Positions 51,684 through 61,330 of a stretch of DNA of 64,000 nt are shown here, in pieces. Both the position numbers and the translations under genes were made by a program. The DNA lies in contig NZ_VHLH01000007.1 in assembly GCF_006516965.1 (NCBI RefSeq), positions 62,001 to 126,000 on the forward strand. Direction: 5' to 3'. The stretch comes from Pararhizobium mangrovi (GTDB lineage Bacteria > Pseudomonadota > Alphaproteobacteria > Rhizobiales > Rhizobiaceae). The notes below the pieces were generated by a model. The model did no database searches. It saw nothing but the letters and a program-made list of their open reading frames with translations, and was not told the origin of the DNA. Every line of letters begins with the position of its first letter. Position 1 is the first letter of the stretch.

Positions 51684-54377
51684 TTGCGTGCTTTTCTGCA
51701 GATGCTTCGGATCGCGTTCCTGTACGCGATCCTGTTCTTCCTTTGCATGATGGTTCTCGTTCCGTTGCAGAACGTGTGGCCGATCGGTTTCCAGATGCTG
51801 TTTGTGTTTGCGACGCCCGCGGCCATCGTCTGGTGGTTCGAGCGCTCCCGGTCGAAGCGAAAAGAAAACCGGATAGCGAAGCGCGTCGAACCGGAACTAT
51901 CCATTCCAAAACGACCACAGAGACGTTCGTCAAAACCCGCGATGGCGCTAGATACGGCGGACCCCACCGAAGATCCCTTACTGAGCGACGTGCGTTCCGC
52001 CTTGCCGAAGCAGGCATCGGCACAGGAAGCCGTCTTGCCGACTGATCAGGATACTCCATCGTCGACATCACCGGATACGCCGGAACGTGGTCGCGCGGAC
52101 GATCCGCCGGCGTCCAAGCCGATGTCGCAACCGCGGAAAAACGACGATACCGAACCATCGAACGCATCACGTTACGTTCCACCGGAACAGGACAATGCCA
52201 AGCTCGCGCAGATCGCACGTCGGATCGGCCCGGAAATGGCAGCGATCGCTGCCCGGCAGCAGGCGCAGAAAGCCTCCGTGCGCCACACGAAGCGCATCCA
52301 AGGGTGGATCCCCTTCGGCGACAGCACATCGGTTGCGGGACGCGACCTAGGCGGCTTGATCTATGTCGGGACGCCGCCTTCGCTAAGCGACGGTGGATAC
52401 GGACAAAAGTGTCGCGCTTATATCGATCCGTCGTTGCCGGTCGCGAGACCGGGCCTCGATCGAGACGGGCGGGAGATGCCCTATTGGCCGGGGTATTCCA
52501 ACATCCCTGCGCGCTGTCGTGCGACTTATCTCGACTGGCTCGCGGGCGGCCGCACCGATCGATCCCGTGATCCCGGCTATATGTTCCTTTATTTCTACGG
52601 CCTGGAAAGACGCTTCTTCGTCGACAACCCTTCGGACGAGGAAAGGCAACAAATCGTCGACGAAGTCCGGCGTCTTGTCCAGCTTTACGCGGATAACGGT
52701 TCCGTCCAGCGCTACCTCGGCGAATTCATCGATATCGCGCAGGTAGCAACGATGGAGATCGAAGCGATCGAGCCGATCTTCGAGCGGTCCGGTTGGGATC
52801 TGCCGCTTTCGCTGCGGATCGCGATCGGGACGCGCATTGGGCGGGAAGAGCCGCTCGATGCGCGATGGATGGCGAGCTGGCTCTTTTGCCATCCGGAGCA
52901 CAGTCTGCGGACCGCTGCGACGCGATGCCGGGACGAATTCCTTGCCCTGTTCCGGATCCGGTTCGGCGAGCGCTTTCCCGACGGTTTGAAGGTGAACAAG
53001 CCGAAGAGGGTGCTGAAGGCAACGTACCGGGCTGCCTCGAGCGAGTTTACCGGAACGCTCGCTCCGACGGTTGACGACAAGCCGATCCCGGATATTGGCC
53101 GGCTTCGCAAGCCTGTCGAGATCGCACAGTCGATCGCCGACGAGGTGATGGACGAACTCGACAAGCTGAGCCGGTTCCTCGGTCGCCGGCCGGACGAGCG
53201 TTCGAGCGCGGCGGCACACGCGCTTCTCCCGGCCAAGCTTCGGCCTCTCTTTCCGTCCGCGGAACTGGAGGCACTGAGGGGATGGGCGGCGGACCGCGTA
53301 GCGGAAGGCGGCTTCGTTACCCTTGCCGACGCGATCGAACGACTGGAGGGCGAACGGCCGGGAAAGATCGGCAAGCGACAGTTCACCGGTGCTGCCGATG
53401 CGCTTGCACGCACCGGCTTCGGGCTCGCACCCGACCCCCGCTTTGCCCTGCGCTCGCCGAAGCCCGACGAGCCGGTCGTCGTGTTCGATCTTGGCGAGCG
53501 CGTCGAAAAGCTCGAGGACGTTTCGCACCGTTACCGCAGCGTATTGATGGAAATCGCGCTCGGCTCGTTCGTCGCCCATGCGAATGGCCACGTCGCGGAT
53601 GGCGAACGGCAGTCGCTCGAGGAACGGATCGCGTCGAGCGACGGTCTGAACGATCAGGAACGGCGCCGGCTCGCCGCCAATCTCGCCTGGTTCCTCGCGG
53701 TGCCGCCGGACATGAGCCTGCTTCGCCGCAAACTCAAGGACATGGCGGAACGAGACGAAACCGCTATCCGCGCTGCACTTGTTGCCGCCGCCCGTTCCGA
53801 CGGAACGATCCATGCCGAGGAGGTGGCCAGTCTTGAGCGGGTCTACAAGGCGCTCGGCCTCGATGCGAACCGCGTCTATTCCGATCTGCATTCCGGAGAC
53901 CTGGCGGACACCCTTCCAGTCGTGCGGGCAGCGCGGACGGGCGCACCCGGCGAGGCCATACCGGGCGATCGAGACCATGCGGGACCGATGCTGGACACCT
54001 CGCGGATCGCCGCGATCCGGTCCGATACGCAACGGGTCTCGTCCGTCCTGGGAGAGATTTTCGACATCGAAGAGGAAGACGATGTTCCGGACGTTGAGGC
54101 CGGACTGCCTGGCGGTCTCGACCGGAACCATGCCGCGCTCGTGCGTGCGCTGATCACGATGCCGCATTGGAGCGAAGAGGAATTCGCCGAACTCTGCGAA
54201 AGGCATTCGTTGCTTGCGTCGGGCAGTCTCGAAACCATCAACGAATGGGGCTTCGAGAGGTACGACGAAGCATTGCTCGACGAGTACGAAGGCTACGACA
54301 TCACGCCGGAGGTCGCCGCTGCGATCGGCCGGGAAACGATTGGGGAGAGGGGAAATGTCGAAACTGAAACCGCGTGA
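51684..54377 (+). CDS. sngA: TerB-N/TerB/TerB-C domain protein, SngA of a Shango antiphage system
   Basis: This 897-residue protein begins with two likely membrane helices (about 8-27 and 33-52). A basic stretch and a long disordered Pro/Ser/Asp-rich linker (about 60-195) follow. TerB-N spans about 205-410 (QGWIPFGDS, YWPGYSNIPARCRATYLDWLAGGR, GYMFLYFYGLERRFF). A TerB domain lies at about 615-735 with the paired acidic turns HANGHVADGERQSLEERI and AARSDGTIHAEEVASLE. TerB-C is at about 815-880 (ALITMPHWSEEEFAELCERHSLL, GFERYDEALLDEYEGYDITPEV). The TTG start has AAGGAGGAG upstream. It overlaps sngB by 23 bp. The name rests on gene order with an ATPase and helicase. Confidence 0.87.
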   Translation: MRAFLQMLRIAFLYAILFFLCMMVLVPLQNVWPIGFQMLFVFATPAAIVWWFERSRSKRKENRIAKRVEPELSIPKRPQRRSSKPAMALDTADPTEDPLLSDVRSALPKQASAQEAVLPTDQDTPSSTSPDTPERGRADDPPASKPMSQPRKNDDTEPSNASRYVPPEQDNAKLAQIARRIGPEMAAIAARQQAQKASVRHTKRIQGWIPFGDSTSVAGRDLGGLIYVGTPPSLSDGGYGQKCRAYIDPSLPVARPGLDRDGREMPYWPGYSNIPARCRATYLDWLAGGRTDRSRDPGYMFLYFYGLERRFFVDNPSDEERQQIVDEVRRLVQLYADNGSVQRYLGEFIDIAQVATMEIEAIEPIFERSGWDLPLSLRIAIGTRIGREEPLDARWMASWLFCHPEHSLRTAATRCRDEFLALFRIRFGERFPDGLKVNKPKRVLKATYRAASSEFTGTLAPTVDDKPIPDIGRLRKPVEIAQSIADEVMDELDKLSRFLGRRPDERSSAAAHALLPAKLRPLFPSAELEALRGWAADRVAEGGFVTLADAIERLEGERPGKIGKRQFTGAADALARTGFGLAPDPRFALRSPKPDEPVVVFDLGERVEKLEDVSHRYRSVLMEIALGSFVAHANGHVADGERQSLEERIASSDGLNDQERRRLAANLAWFLAVPPDMSLLRRKLKDMAERDETAIRAALVAAARSDGTIHAEEVASLERVYKALGLDANRVYSDLHSGDLADTLPVVRAARTGAPGEAIPGDRDHAGPMLDTSRIAAIRSDTQRVSSVLGEIFDIEEEDDVPDVEAGLPGGLDRNHAALVRALITMPHWSEEEFAELCERHSLLASGSLETINEWGFERYDEALLDEYEGYDITPEVAAAIGRETIGERGNVETETA

Positions 54378-55662
54378 ACGCGATGCCATCGTTCAGGCGT
54401 TGCGCGCCGGCGTCGTGCCAAAACTCGGTCTGCGCCACGTGCAGGTCGGTCGGGTGCGCGAGATCGAGGAACTCGTCAAGGATATGGATCGCATTGCCGA
54501 AGGGGGGGGCGCCATCCGTCTTGTCGTCGGCGAGTACGGATCGGGCAAGACCTTCTTCATGAACCTGATCCGGTTGGTCGCGCTCGAAAAGGGTCTGGTC
54601 GTCATGTTCGCAGATCTTGCGCCCGATCGGCGTCTGCAGGCGACCGGTGGCCAAGCGCGCGGGCTGTACGCGGAAATGGCGCGCAACCTTTCGACCCGGA
54701 CGAAACCCGACGGCGGTGCGCTGGCGAGCGTCGTCGAGCGCTTCGTTTCGCAGGCGCAGCGCGACGCCGAGACGCGCGACGTGCCGACGGGCTCGATCAT
54801 CCGCGAACGGCTCGGATATTTCGAGGAGCTGACCGGCGGCTTCGAATTCGCCGAGGTGATCCGTCGCTACTGGGAAGGTCACGAGACCGGCGACGACGAG
54901 CTGAAATCCGCCGCTCTGCGCTGGCTGCGCGCAGAATTCGCGACCCGTACCGACGCGCGCAAGGCGCTCGGCGTCCGCACGATCATCGACGATGCGAGCG
55001 TCTACGACCATCTCAAGCTGATGTCGGCCTTCGTGCGCGAGGCGGGCTACAAGGGTTTGCTCGTCGGCCTCGACGAAATGGTGAACCTCTACAAGCTCGC
55101 GTCCGCCCAAGCACGGAACGCCAATTACGAACAAATCCTGCGCATTCTCAATGACGTCCTGCAGGGCAGTGCGGAGCATCTCGGTTTCCTCCTTGGCGGT
55201 ACGCCGGAATTCTTGATGAACACGCGCCGCGGCCTTTACAGCTACGAGGCGCTACAGTCCCGGCTTGCGGAAAACACCTTTGCGCGTGACGGGCTCGTCG
55301 ACCTTTCCGGGCCCGTGATCCGGCTTTCGAACCTGACGCCGGAGGATCTGTTCGTGCTTCTCTCGAACGTGCGCCGTGTCGTGCAGGGCAAGGACGAGGC
55401 GATCCCGGACGAAGCGCTCGAAGCGTTCATGGCGCATTGTGCCAACCGCATTGGCGAGGCGTATTTCCGCACGCCGCGGAACACCGTTACCGCGTTCGTC
55501 AATCTGCTGGCGATCCTCGAACAGAACCCCGGCGTCGAATGGCGCGATCTCATCGAGGAGATCGAGGTCACGGAGGATCGTGGCGAAGATCTCGCCGACG
55601 TCGACGAAGCGGCCGGTGCGCAAACGCCGGGCGACGACGACCTCGTCAGCTTCAAGCTCTGA
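54355..55662 (+). CDS. sngB: BrxD-like P-loop ATPase (DUF2791 type), SngB of a Shango system
   Basis: This 435-residue protein has Walker A VVGEYGSGKTFFMNLIRL (57-74), Walker B GLLVGLDEMVNLYKL (234-248) with Asp240-Glu241, and a sensor-like FLLGGTPEFLMNTRRGLYSYEALQSRL (about 278-304). An early VGRVREIEELVKDMDRI segment also matches BREX BrxD-type ATPases. The ATG at 54355 lies inside the end of sngA, with GGGAGAGGGG before it. In related defence loci such ATPases act with a superfamily II helicase, here encoded next. It is probably the motor or switch of the complex; that role is inferred. Confidence 0.9.
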   Translation: MSKLKPRERDAIVQALRAGVVPKLGLRHVQVGRVREIEELVKDMDRIAEGGGAIRLVVGEYGSGKTFFMNLIRLVALEKGLVVMFADLAPDRRLQATGGQARGLYAEMARNLSTRTKPDGGALASVVERFVSQAQRDAETRDVPTGSIIRERLGYFEELTGGFEFAEVIRRYWEGHETGDDELKSAALRWLRAEFATRTDARKALGVRTIIDDASVYDHLKLMSAFVREAGYKGLLVGLDEMVNLYKLASAQARNANYEQILRILNDVLQGSAEHLGFLLGGTPEFLMNTRRGLYSYEALQSRLAENTFARDGLVDLSGPVIRLSNLTPEDLFVLLSNVRRVVQGKDEAIPDEALEAFMAHCANRIGEAYFRTPRNTVTAFVNLLAILEQNPGVEWRDLIEEIEVTEDRGEDLADVDEAAGAQTPGDDDLVSFKL

Positions 55663-55671
55663 CGTCGTACG

Positions 55672-57846
55672 GTGAGCGAGGTTTTCGACACACTGGCGCA
55701 TCCGGTTCGAAAGTGGATCCGGAACCAAGGCTGGCGCGAGCTGCGCGCCATACAGGCAAACGCGATCCGATCGATCTACGGGCGCGACGGCGATCTGATC
55801 GTCGCTGCGTCCACGGCTGGTGGCAAGACCGAGGCCGCGTTCCTTCCGCTGCTTTCGCAGGTCATCGACGATCCGAGCGACGAAGGCGGTTTCGACCTTC
55901 TCTATATCGGCCCGCTCAAGGCGTTGATCACGGATCAGGCGAACCGGCTCGACGACATCTGCAGGGAGGCGGAGCTACCGGTCGTTCCGTGGCACGGCGA
56001 CGTATCGCAATCGATCAAGGCTCGCGCGCTGAAGCGGCCTCGCGGCGTTCTTATGATTACGCCGGAATCGCTCGAAGCGCTGTTCATTCGGCGCGGACTG
56101 GAGATACCGCGTCTCTTCGGTGCGACCCGGGCCGTCGTCATCGACGAACTCCACACCGTGCTCGACAGCGAACGCGGTGTGCAACTCGCTTCGCTTCTCA
56201 ACCGGCTGGAACTTACGGTCGAACGGCGGATCCGTCGGGTCGGGCTTTCCGCAACGCTTGGGGACATGGATCTGGCGCGTGCATATCTCCGATCGGAGGA
56301 TGCCGCTGATGTCGACCTGATCGAGGCCGAAAGCAGCGAGGCGGAATTGCGGCTGCAGCTTCGCGGCTACCTTGCAGGCGGAAAGGGTGACGATGCGCCA
56401 CCGGCGACCGATGCCGTCGCTTCTCACCTTTTTGCGCATCTTCGAGGCAGCGACAATCTTGTCTTCGCCGGCGCACGCGCATCCGTGGAAGTTTATGCGG
56501 ATCGGCTTCGTGCCCTCTGTGAGCGGGAAAACCTGCCACAGGAATTCTATCCGCATCACGCCAGCCTGTCGCGCGACCATCGCGACTTCGTGGAACGCCG
56601 GCTCAAGGATGACGGCAAGCCGACGACCGCCGTGTGCACCTCTACCCTAGAGCTCGGCATCGATATCGGGGATGTCGTTTGCGTCGCACAGATCGGCGCG
56701 CCGTTCAGTGTCGCCGCACTGAGGCAGCGGCTCGGCCGCTCCGGTCGGCGGCCTGGCCAGCCGGCAATCCTGCGCCAATATGCGGTCGAGTCGCGACTGA
56801 CGGCCGAAAGCAACTTTGCGGATCGTCTACGGCTCGGGCTGGTCCGTGCGGTGGCGATGATCGAGCTCTTGCTCGAAGGATGGTGCGAACCGCCGAAGCC
56901 GCAGGCACTTCACCTCTCGACGCTCACGCATCAGATCCTTTCCGTCATCGCCGAACGCGGTGGCGCCTCCGCAAGCCATCTCTACCGTGTGTTATGCCGC
57001 ACCGGTCCGTTCCGCATGGTCACCAAGGCGATCTTTGCGGATCTTCTCCGCGTGCTTGGCAATGCCGATGTCGGCTTGATCGAACAGAGCGGAAGCGGAC
57101 TTCTTCTGCTCGGACCGACTGGCGAGAGGCTCGTCGAGCACTACGGCTTCTACGCGGTCTTCAACACGCCCGAGGAATACCGGCTCATCGCCGGCGGCAA
57201 CGATCTTGGCACCGTTCCGGTCGACAACGTTCTGTCGCCCGGCATGATGCTGATCTTTTCCGGCCGGCGCTGGCTCGTCCTCGAGATCCACGAGCGGGAG
57301 AAAGTCATCATGGTCGCCCCTTCCGAAGCGGGTACGCCGCCGACCTTCCGCGGCACACCGGGCGATATCCACGATACGGTCGTCGAGCGGATGTTCGAGC
57401 TTCTCAAAGGTGATGCGAAGCCCGTCTACATGGATTCCTTGGCTCTTGAAATGCTGGACGAAGCACGAGCGAACTATGCGCGCATCGGCTTTCGCAAGGA
57501 TCGCATCGTCTCGACCGGTGAGCGCTCGACCATCCTCGCCACCCGTGCCGGTACCGTGAAGACGACCACGCTGGCGCTCGCGCTTCGATCCTTCGGCCAC
57601 AAGGTGGAGCCGCACGACGGCTTTCTGACGATCAACGAGAACGATGATGGTCCGGTTGTCACCGAGGCGCTGGCACGCCTTGCCGGCGAAGAGGAAAGGG
57701 AGGTTTTCGGCGACGGGGCAAACCTGATCTTCGAGAAGTTCCACCCCTATCTGTCGCGCGAACTGTTGGTGAAGGACGCGCTGTCGTCGAGGGTCGATCT
57801 TCCCGCTTTGCCGAAGCTCTGCGCATCGTTGCTATCCAGCGAATAG
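55672..57846 (+). CDS. sngC: Lhr/BrxHI-like superfamily II DNA helicase, SngC of a Shango system
   Basis: This 724-residue DEAD/DEAH-type helicase has motif I ASTAGGKT (46-53), Ia GPLKALITDQ, Ib TPESLEALF, motif II DELH (158-161), motif III SAT (193-195), motif V TSTLELGIDIG (323-333) and motif VI QRLGRSGRRPGQ (352-363). The remaining C-terminal half contains an Lhr-like winged-helix and unknown domain. It begins at a GTG at 55672, 9 bp after sngB. As part of the TerB/ATPase/helicase module it likely acts on invading DNA. A hairpin follows the stop. Confidence 0.92.
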   Translation: MSEVFDTLAHPVRKWIRNQGWRELRAIQANAIRSIYGRDGDLIVAASTAGGKTEAAFLPLLSQVIDDPSDEGGFDLLYIGPLKALITDQANRLDDICREAELPVVPWHGDVSQSIKARALKRPRGVLMITPESLEALFIRRGLEIPRLFGATRAVVIDELHTVLDSERGVQLASLLNRLELTVERRIRRVGLSATLGDMDLARAYLRSEDAADVDLIEAESSEAELRLQLRGYLAGGKGDDAPPATDAVASHLFAHLRGSDNLVFAGARASVEVYADRLRALCERENLPQEFYPHHASLSRDHRDFVERRLKDDGKPTTAVCTSTLELGIDIGDVVCVAQIGAPFSVAALRQRLGRSGRRPGQPAILRQYAVESRLTAESNFADRLRLGLVRAVAMIELLLEGWCEPPKPQALHLSTLTHQILSVIAERGGASASHLYRVLCRTGPFRMVTKAIFADLLRVLGNADVGLIEQSGSGLLLLGPTGERLVEHYGFYAVFNTPEEYRLIAGGNDLGTVPVDNVLSPGMMLIFSGRRWLVLEIHEREKVIMVAPSEAGTPPTFRGTPGDIHDTVVERMFELLKGDAKPVYMDSLALEMLDEARANYARIGFRKDRIVSTGERSTILATRAGTVKTTTLALALRSFGHKVEPHDGFLTINENDDGPVVTEALARLAGEEEREVFGDGANLIFEKFHPYLSRELLVKDALSSRVDLPALPKLCASLLSSE

Positions 57847-58205
57847 GGGCCCGAGCTCGCATGTCGCGTCCCCGAAATCATCCCGCGGAATGCCTGTCTG
57901 GCGTCGGGGACGTTTAGTCGTCCGTCATCGGCAGTGTGCCGACGAAGCGGACTGCACGAAAACGGTGTATCGAATGCGGCTGGTGCGGTCGTCCTCGTAA
58001 TGAGCAAGGTCGATTCCTCCGTCCGCCTTTTGGATAGTCTGAACGGCCCGCGCCTTGATCGGGGCGCACGCGACGATGGCGACGCAGATGAACGCCTTCT
58101 TAACTGCGTTACCTTTTCCGATGGAACATAGGGGCGACCCTACTAAGGGTTGTGTTAAGCTGCGGGAGCTAGATTGCTTTCGAGTTTTCGAAAATATCCG
58201 TTCGG
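57847..58205. other. intergenic region after the Shango-like operon
   Basis: This 359-bp gap holds a long-loop hairpin at 57867-57912 and a small TTTCGA/TCGAAA stem at 58178-58193 just before the GGDEF gene. No supported gene is present. Confidence 0.45.
57867..57912. terminator. possible terminator after sngC
   Basis: CGTCCCCGA (57867-57875) pairs perfectly with TCGGGGACG (57904-57912) across a 28-base loop, followed by TTT. It begins 21 bp after the sngC stop. The large loop weakens the case. Confidence 0.35.
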
Positions 58206-59438
58206 ATGATCCAGATGGCTTTGCGTTCCGGTCATGGTCGCCTTTTAGGCAGGGTAAGGATTCCAGAAGCCCTGCGTGACGACTATGCGGCCTTCGTCCT
58301 GAAGCGGCAGGAGCGCACCACGTTGCCGGCGCTCATGGTCGGCACGGCGATCATGGTCGGCCTGTTCGCGCTCGACTGCTGGATCGTGCCCGACGTGCTC
58401 GGCATGGCGGCTGCCATTCGTTTCGGTATCGGCCTGCCTATTGCCGCAGCCTTCTACATCTATCTCTATTCGGGCGGCCGCCCACTGTGGATGCACTATG
58501 CGATCGGCGGTAGCACGGCACTCCTTTTCGGCACGCTTGCCTGCGTGCTCGTCGTCAACTCCTATGCGCCACTCGCGCCAATGTACCTGACGGCGAACAA
58601 CGTCACCGTCATGTTCGTCGTCATCATTCTCGGGTTTCCGCCACCCTTCGCAGCCGCCATGGCGTTGGCGATCATCGTCGTGCAGGCTGGCGTCCTGTCG
58701 ATGTCGCACGCCGCTTCCGTAACGCTCCTCGTTCTGATGACGGGCATCTCGCTGGCAATCGCGGCGGCCGGACTTTACGGCAATCTGTGCATGGACCGCG
58801 ATCGGCGCCTTCAATTCCTCAGCAAGCATCGGGATCGCCAGCAGCTCCGCGCTCTCGCGTCGCAGAACGTGCTGCTCGAACGTCTGTCGGCTCTCGATCC
58901 GCTGACCAGCCTGTCGAACCGGCGCGGTTTCGATGCGGTCATGGCCTCGGCGATCGCCGATGCGCGAGCCGAGCCCGCGACGACTGCGGTAGCGCTCGCC
59001 ATGGTCGATATCGACCATTTCAAGCTCTTCAACGATGCGCGGGGCCATGTTGCCGGCGATGCGGCGCTTCGTGCCGTCGCGGAAGCGCTATCCGGCGCCG
59101 TCGGCGAGCACGACCTCGTCGCACGCTACGGCGGCGAAGAATTCGCCGTGGTCATGCCGGTGACGGAGCCGCTTCTTCTCGAGATGGTGGCGGCACGTCT
59201 TCGCGCAGCCGTCGACCGTCTGTATCTCGACCATCCATCGAGCCCGACGGCGAGGAACATCACCGTATCGATCGGCATCGCCTACGCCGATCGCACGAGC
59301 CTGCCGGGTTTGACGCCACAGGTCCTGACCGAGGCGGCCGACGTCGCGCTCTACAGCGCCAAGAACGCCGGACGCAACCGTTTCGTTATCCGCGCATGCG
59401 GGACGGACCTCGAGCCGCTTGCCGTCAACGCACGCTGA
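58206..59438 (+). CDS. membrane-bound diguanylate cyclase (GGDEF domain)
   Basis: This 410-residue protein has about six membrane helices (40-195) and a cytoplasmic GGDEF domain (225-395). It has DPLTSLSNRRGFD (231-243), VDIDHFKLFNDARGHVAGD and the active-site GGEEF (309-313), so it should make cyclic di-GMP from two GTP. The inhibitory I-site normally reads RxxD five residues before GGEEF, but here it is GEHD, so product inhibition may be absent. An ATG at 58215 is an alternative start. It stands alone after the Shango-like genes. Confidence 0.92.
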   Translation: MIQMALRSGHGRLLGRVRIPEALRDDYAAFVLKRQERTTLPALMVGTAIMVGLFALDCWIVPDVLGMAAAIRFGIGLPIAAAFYIYLYSGGRPLWMHYAIGGSTALLFGTLACVLVVNSYAPLAPMYLTANNVTVMFVVIILGFPPPFAAAMALAIIVVQAGVLSMSHAASVTLLVLMTGISLAIAAAGLYGNLCMDRDRRLQFLSKHRDRQQLRALASQNVLLERLSALDPLTSLSNRRGFDAVMASAIADARAEPATTAVALAMVDIDHFKLFNDARGHVAGDAALRAVAEALSGAVGEHDLVARYGGEEFAVVMPVTEPLLLEMVAARLRAAVDRLYLDHPSSPTARNITVSIGIAYADRTSLPGLTPQVLTEAADVALYSAKNAGRNRFVIRACGTDLEPLAVNAR

Positions 59439-59653
59439 GATCGGTATTCCCTGCGGGAGAGGGCCGGTGACTTCGGCTGTCGACTTCGAGGGGTCGTTGC
59501 CGACGAACCATCAACGACTGACCACGTGGACGGCGGTTGGGCGCGAGCGGGGACCCCGACCCGCAGCACCCCCCGCTTCATTCCGGATGTGGATCCAGCG
59601 TCCATGGTGCCGTTGCGCCGTGCGTGAAGCGACAGCTTTTCCGTTGGAGCGCT

Positions 59654-61330
59654 TCAGGCCGTGTTTCGCAACCGGGTCGTCGAGAGAGCGCCTTCGCGTT
59701 CGAGAAACGGATAGGCGATCGTCGCGAGCAGCGAATTGATCTGCTTGAGATCGCGGATCGTGTCGAGATGGATCGTGCTCGTCTCGAGGCTGCGCTCGGT
59801 GCCGCGACGCAGGCGGTCGAAATGCCGGTTGCTCGTCTCCCGTTCCACCGCGCGCAGATGGTCCTTCTCCATCACGAGCTGGCGGGCCGTCTCCGCGTCG
59901 CCCGTGACGAGGAGGTTGAAGGCCATGCGTGCGTTGGCGGCGACGGCGGCATGGAAGTCGGAGAGTTCGCGCCAGCCCTCTTCGGTGAAGTCGACGCCGC
60001 GATCGAGCTTCTTCTGCACGTGCGCGAGCATGTTGCGGGTCACGATGTCGCCGACATGCTCGAGCTTGACGCAGGCGCCGAGGAGATCTTGGCATGTGCG
60101 GGCCTCGTCGTCGGTCATGCGCTTTTCGGTGATGCGCGCGAGATAAAGCTTGATCGCCGCGTGTCGCCGGTCGAGATCGTCGTCGAGATCGGCGAGCTGG
60201 TCGATCTCGCTCTGGTCGGCGTGTTCGTAGAGGCGAATGATGCGTTCGATCATGACCTCGACAGTCTCGCACATGCGCACCGCCTCCCGCGTGGCGTTGG
60301 CAAGCGCCTGGCTCGGCTGATCGAGCGCGCCCGCGTTTAGCGCGCTCGATTCCTCGATCGGTGGCGGACCGACTTTCCCCTCCTCCTGTTGCGATCCCTG
60401 CATGGCGACGATCGCCTCGCTGGCGCGCAGGATCAGCCGCGAAAGCGGGAGGCCGACGATCAGGACGAGAACGTTGAAGAGAATATGCGCATGGATGATC
60501 TGTCCGCTGGTCGTGGTGCCGAGCAGCGCGATCGACGGATCGGCGAGAAGATAGACGAGGAGTACGAGGATCGAGCCGAGCCCACGCACCAGCAGATTGG
60601 CCACGGGCACCACCCGGAACGCCGGCGGAGAGGCGCGGGTGAGGATCGGCGCGATGAACGACGAGCCGAGATTGACGCCGAGCACCATGACCACGCCGAG
60701 ATCGGGCGAGATCACGCCGCGGGAGGCGAGCGCCACCAGAATCAGCACCGCCGCGATCGAAGAGTGAAAGAGGTAGGTGACGACGGCGGCCAGCAGGAAC
60801 GCGGTAACGGGATCGCCGGAGAGATAGCCGATCACGAGCGGCAGGACAGAGCTGTTGCGCAGAGGCAGCGAAGCCTCGCCCATCATGCGCAGGGAAAGGA
60901 CCAGCAGGCCGATGCCGATCAGGATACGCCCCATCTGACGCCAGCGCCGGCGCTCCGTTGCTAGGAAGGTCGTCGTGCCGACAAGCAGACATATCGGAAC
61001 GAGCAGGGTGAGATTGAGGCTGAGGAGACGCACGAGCAGGGCCGAGCCGACTTCCGCCCCGCGAACCGCCATGATGCCGGACAAGCCGGTGACGATGCCC
61101 GTACCGCTGAAGGAGCCGACGAGAAGGGTTACGGCCGTCGAACTTTGAAGCGCGACGGCCAGCGCCAGGCCTGTCAGCGTCGCGAGCAGCGGATTGTCCA
61201 TCGCGCCGCGCAGGTTTCGGCGCAACGCCGTACCGTAGGCACGCTCGACGCCGGTCCGCACCATACGCGTAGCGTAAAGGAGGAGCGCGACGGCACCTGC
61301 CATATGAAGGAGAAGGACGGATCCGGTCAT
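59654..61330 (-). CDS. Na/Pi cotransporter family protein with PhoU-like C-terminal domain
   Basis: This 558-residue protein has two membrane halves (about 1-310) with the paired QSST-type motifs LAVALQSSTAVTLLVGSF and LFHSSIAAVLILVAL typical of the NptA/SLC34 family. A PhoU-like all-helical domain (about 345-540) includes EHADQSEIDQLADLDDDLDRRHAAIKLYLARITEKRMTDDEA and LEHVGDIVTRNMLAHVQKKL. It may move phosphate across the inner membrane with sodium, regulated by the PhoU-like part. A 438-bp gap lies upstream. Confidence 0.9.
   Translation of the reverse strand: MTGSVLLLHMAGAVALLLYATRMVRTGVERAYGTALRRNLRGAMDNPLLATLTGLALAVALQSSTAVTLLVGSFSGTGIVTGLSGIMAVRGAEVGSALLVRLLSLNLTLLVPICLLVGTTTFLATERRRWRQMGRILIGIGLLVLSLRMMGEASLPLRNSSVLPLVIGYLSGDPVTAFLLAAVVTYLFHSSIAAVLILVALASRGVISPDLGVVMVLGVNLGSSFIAPILTRASPPAFRVVPVANLLVRGLGSILVLLVYLLADPSIALLGTTTSGQIIHAHILFNVLVLIVGLPLSRLILRASEAIVAMQGSQQEEGKVGPPPIEESSALNAGALDQPSQALANATREAVRMCETVEVMIERIIRLYEHADQSEIDQLADLDDDLDRRHAAIKLYLARITEKRMTDDEARTCQDLLGACVKLEHVGDIVTRNMLAHVQKKLDRGVDFTEEGWRELSDFHAAVAANARMAFNLLVTGDAETARQLVMEKDHLRAVERETSNRHFDRLRRGTERSLETSTIHLDTIRDLKQINSLLATIAYPFLEREGALSTTRLRNTA

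Noticed and set aside
51391-51750. A small open frame just upstream of sngA
   Set aside because: It runs through the inverted repeat and into sngA, has no start context and no family likeness.
51684-54377. A tellurite-resistance gene
   Set aside because: The protein has TerB-related domains but no TerC, TerD or TerA neighbours, and the adjacent ATPase and helicase indicate DNA-directed defence.
51684-57846. A BREX or DISARM locus
   Set aside because: The ATPase and helicase resemble BrxD and BrxHI, but no PglZ, BrxA/B/C, methyltransferase or DrmA/B is encoded nearby. The TerB protein makes the Shango composition the better fit.
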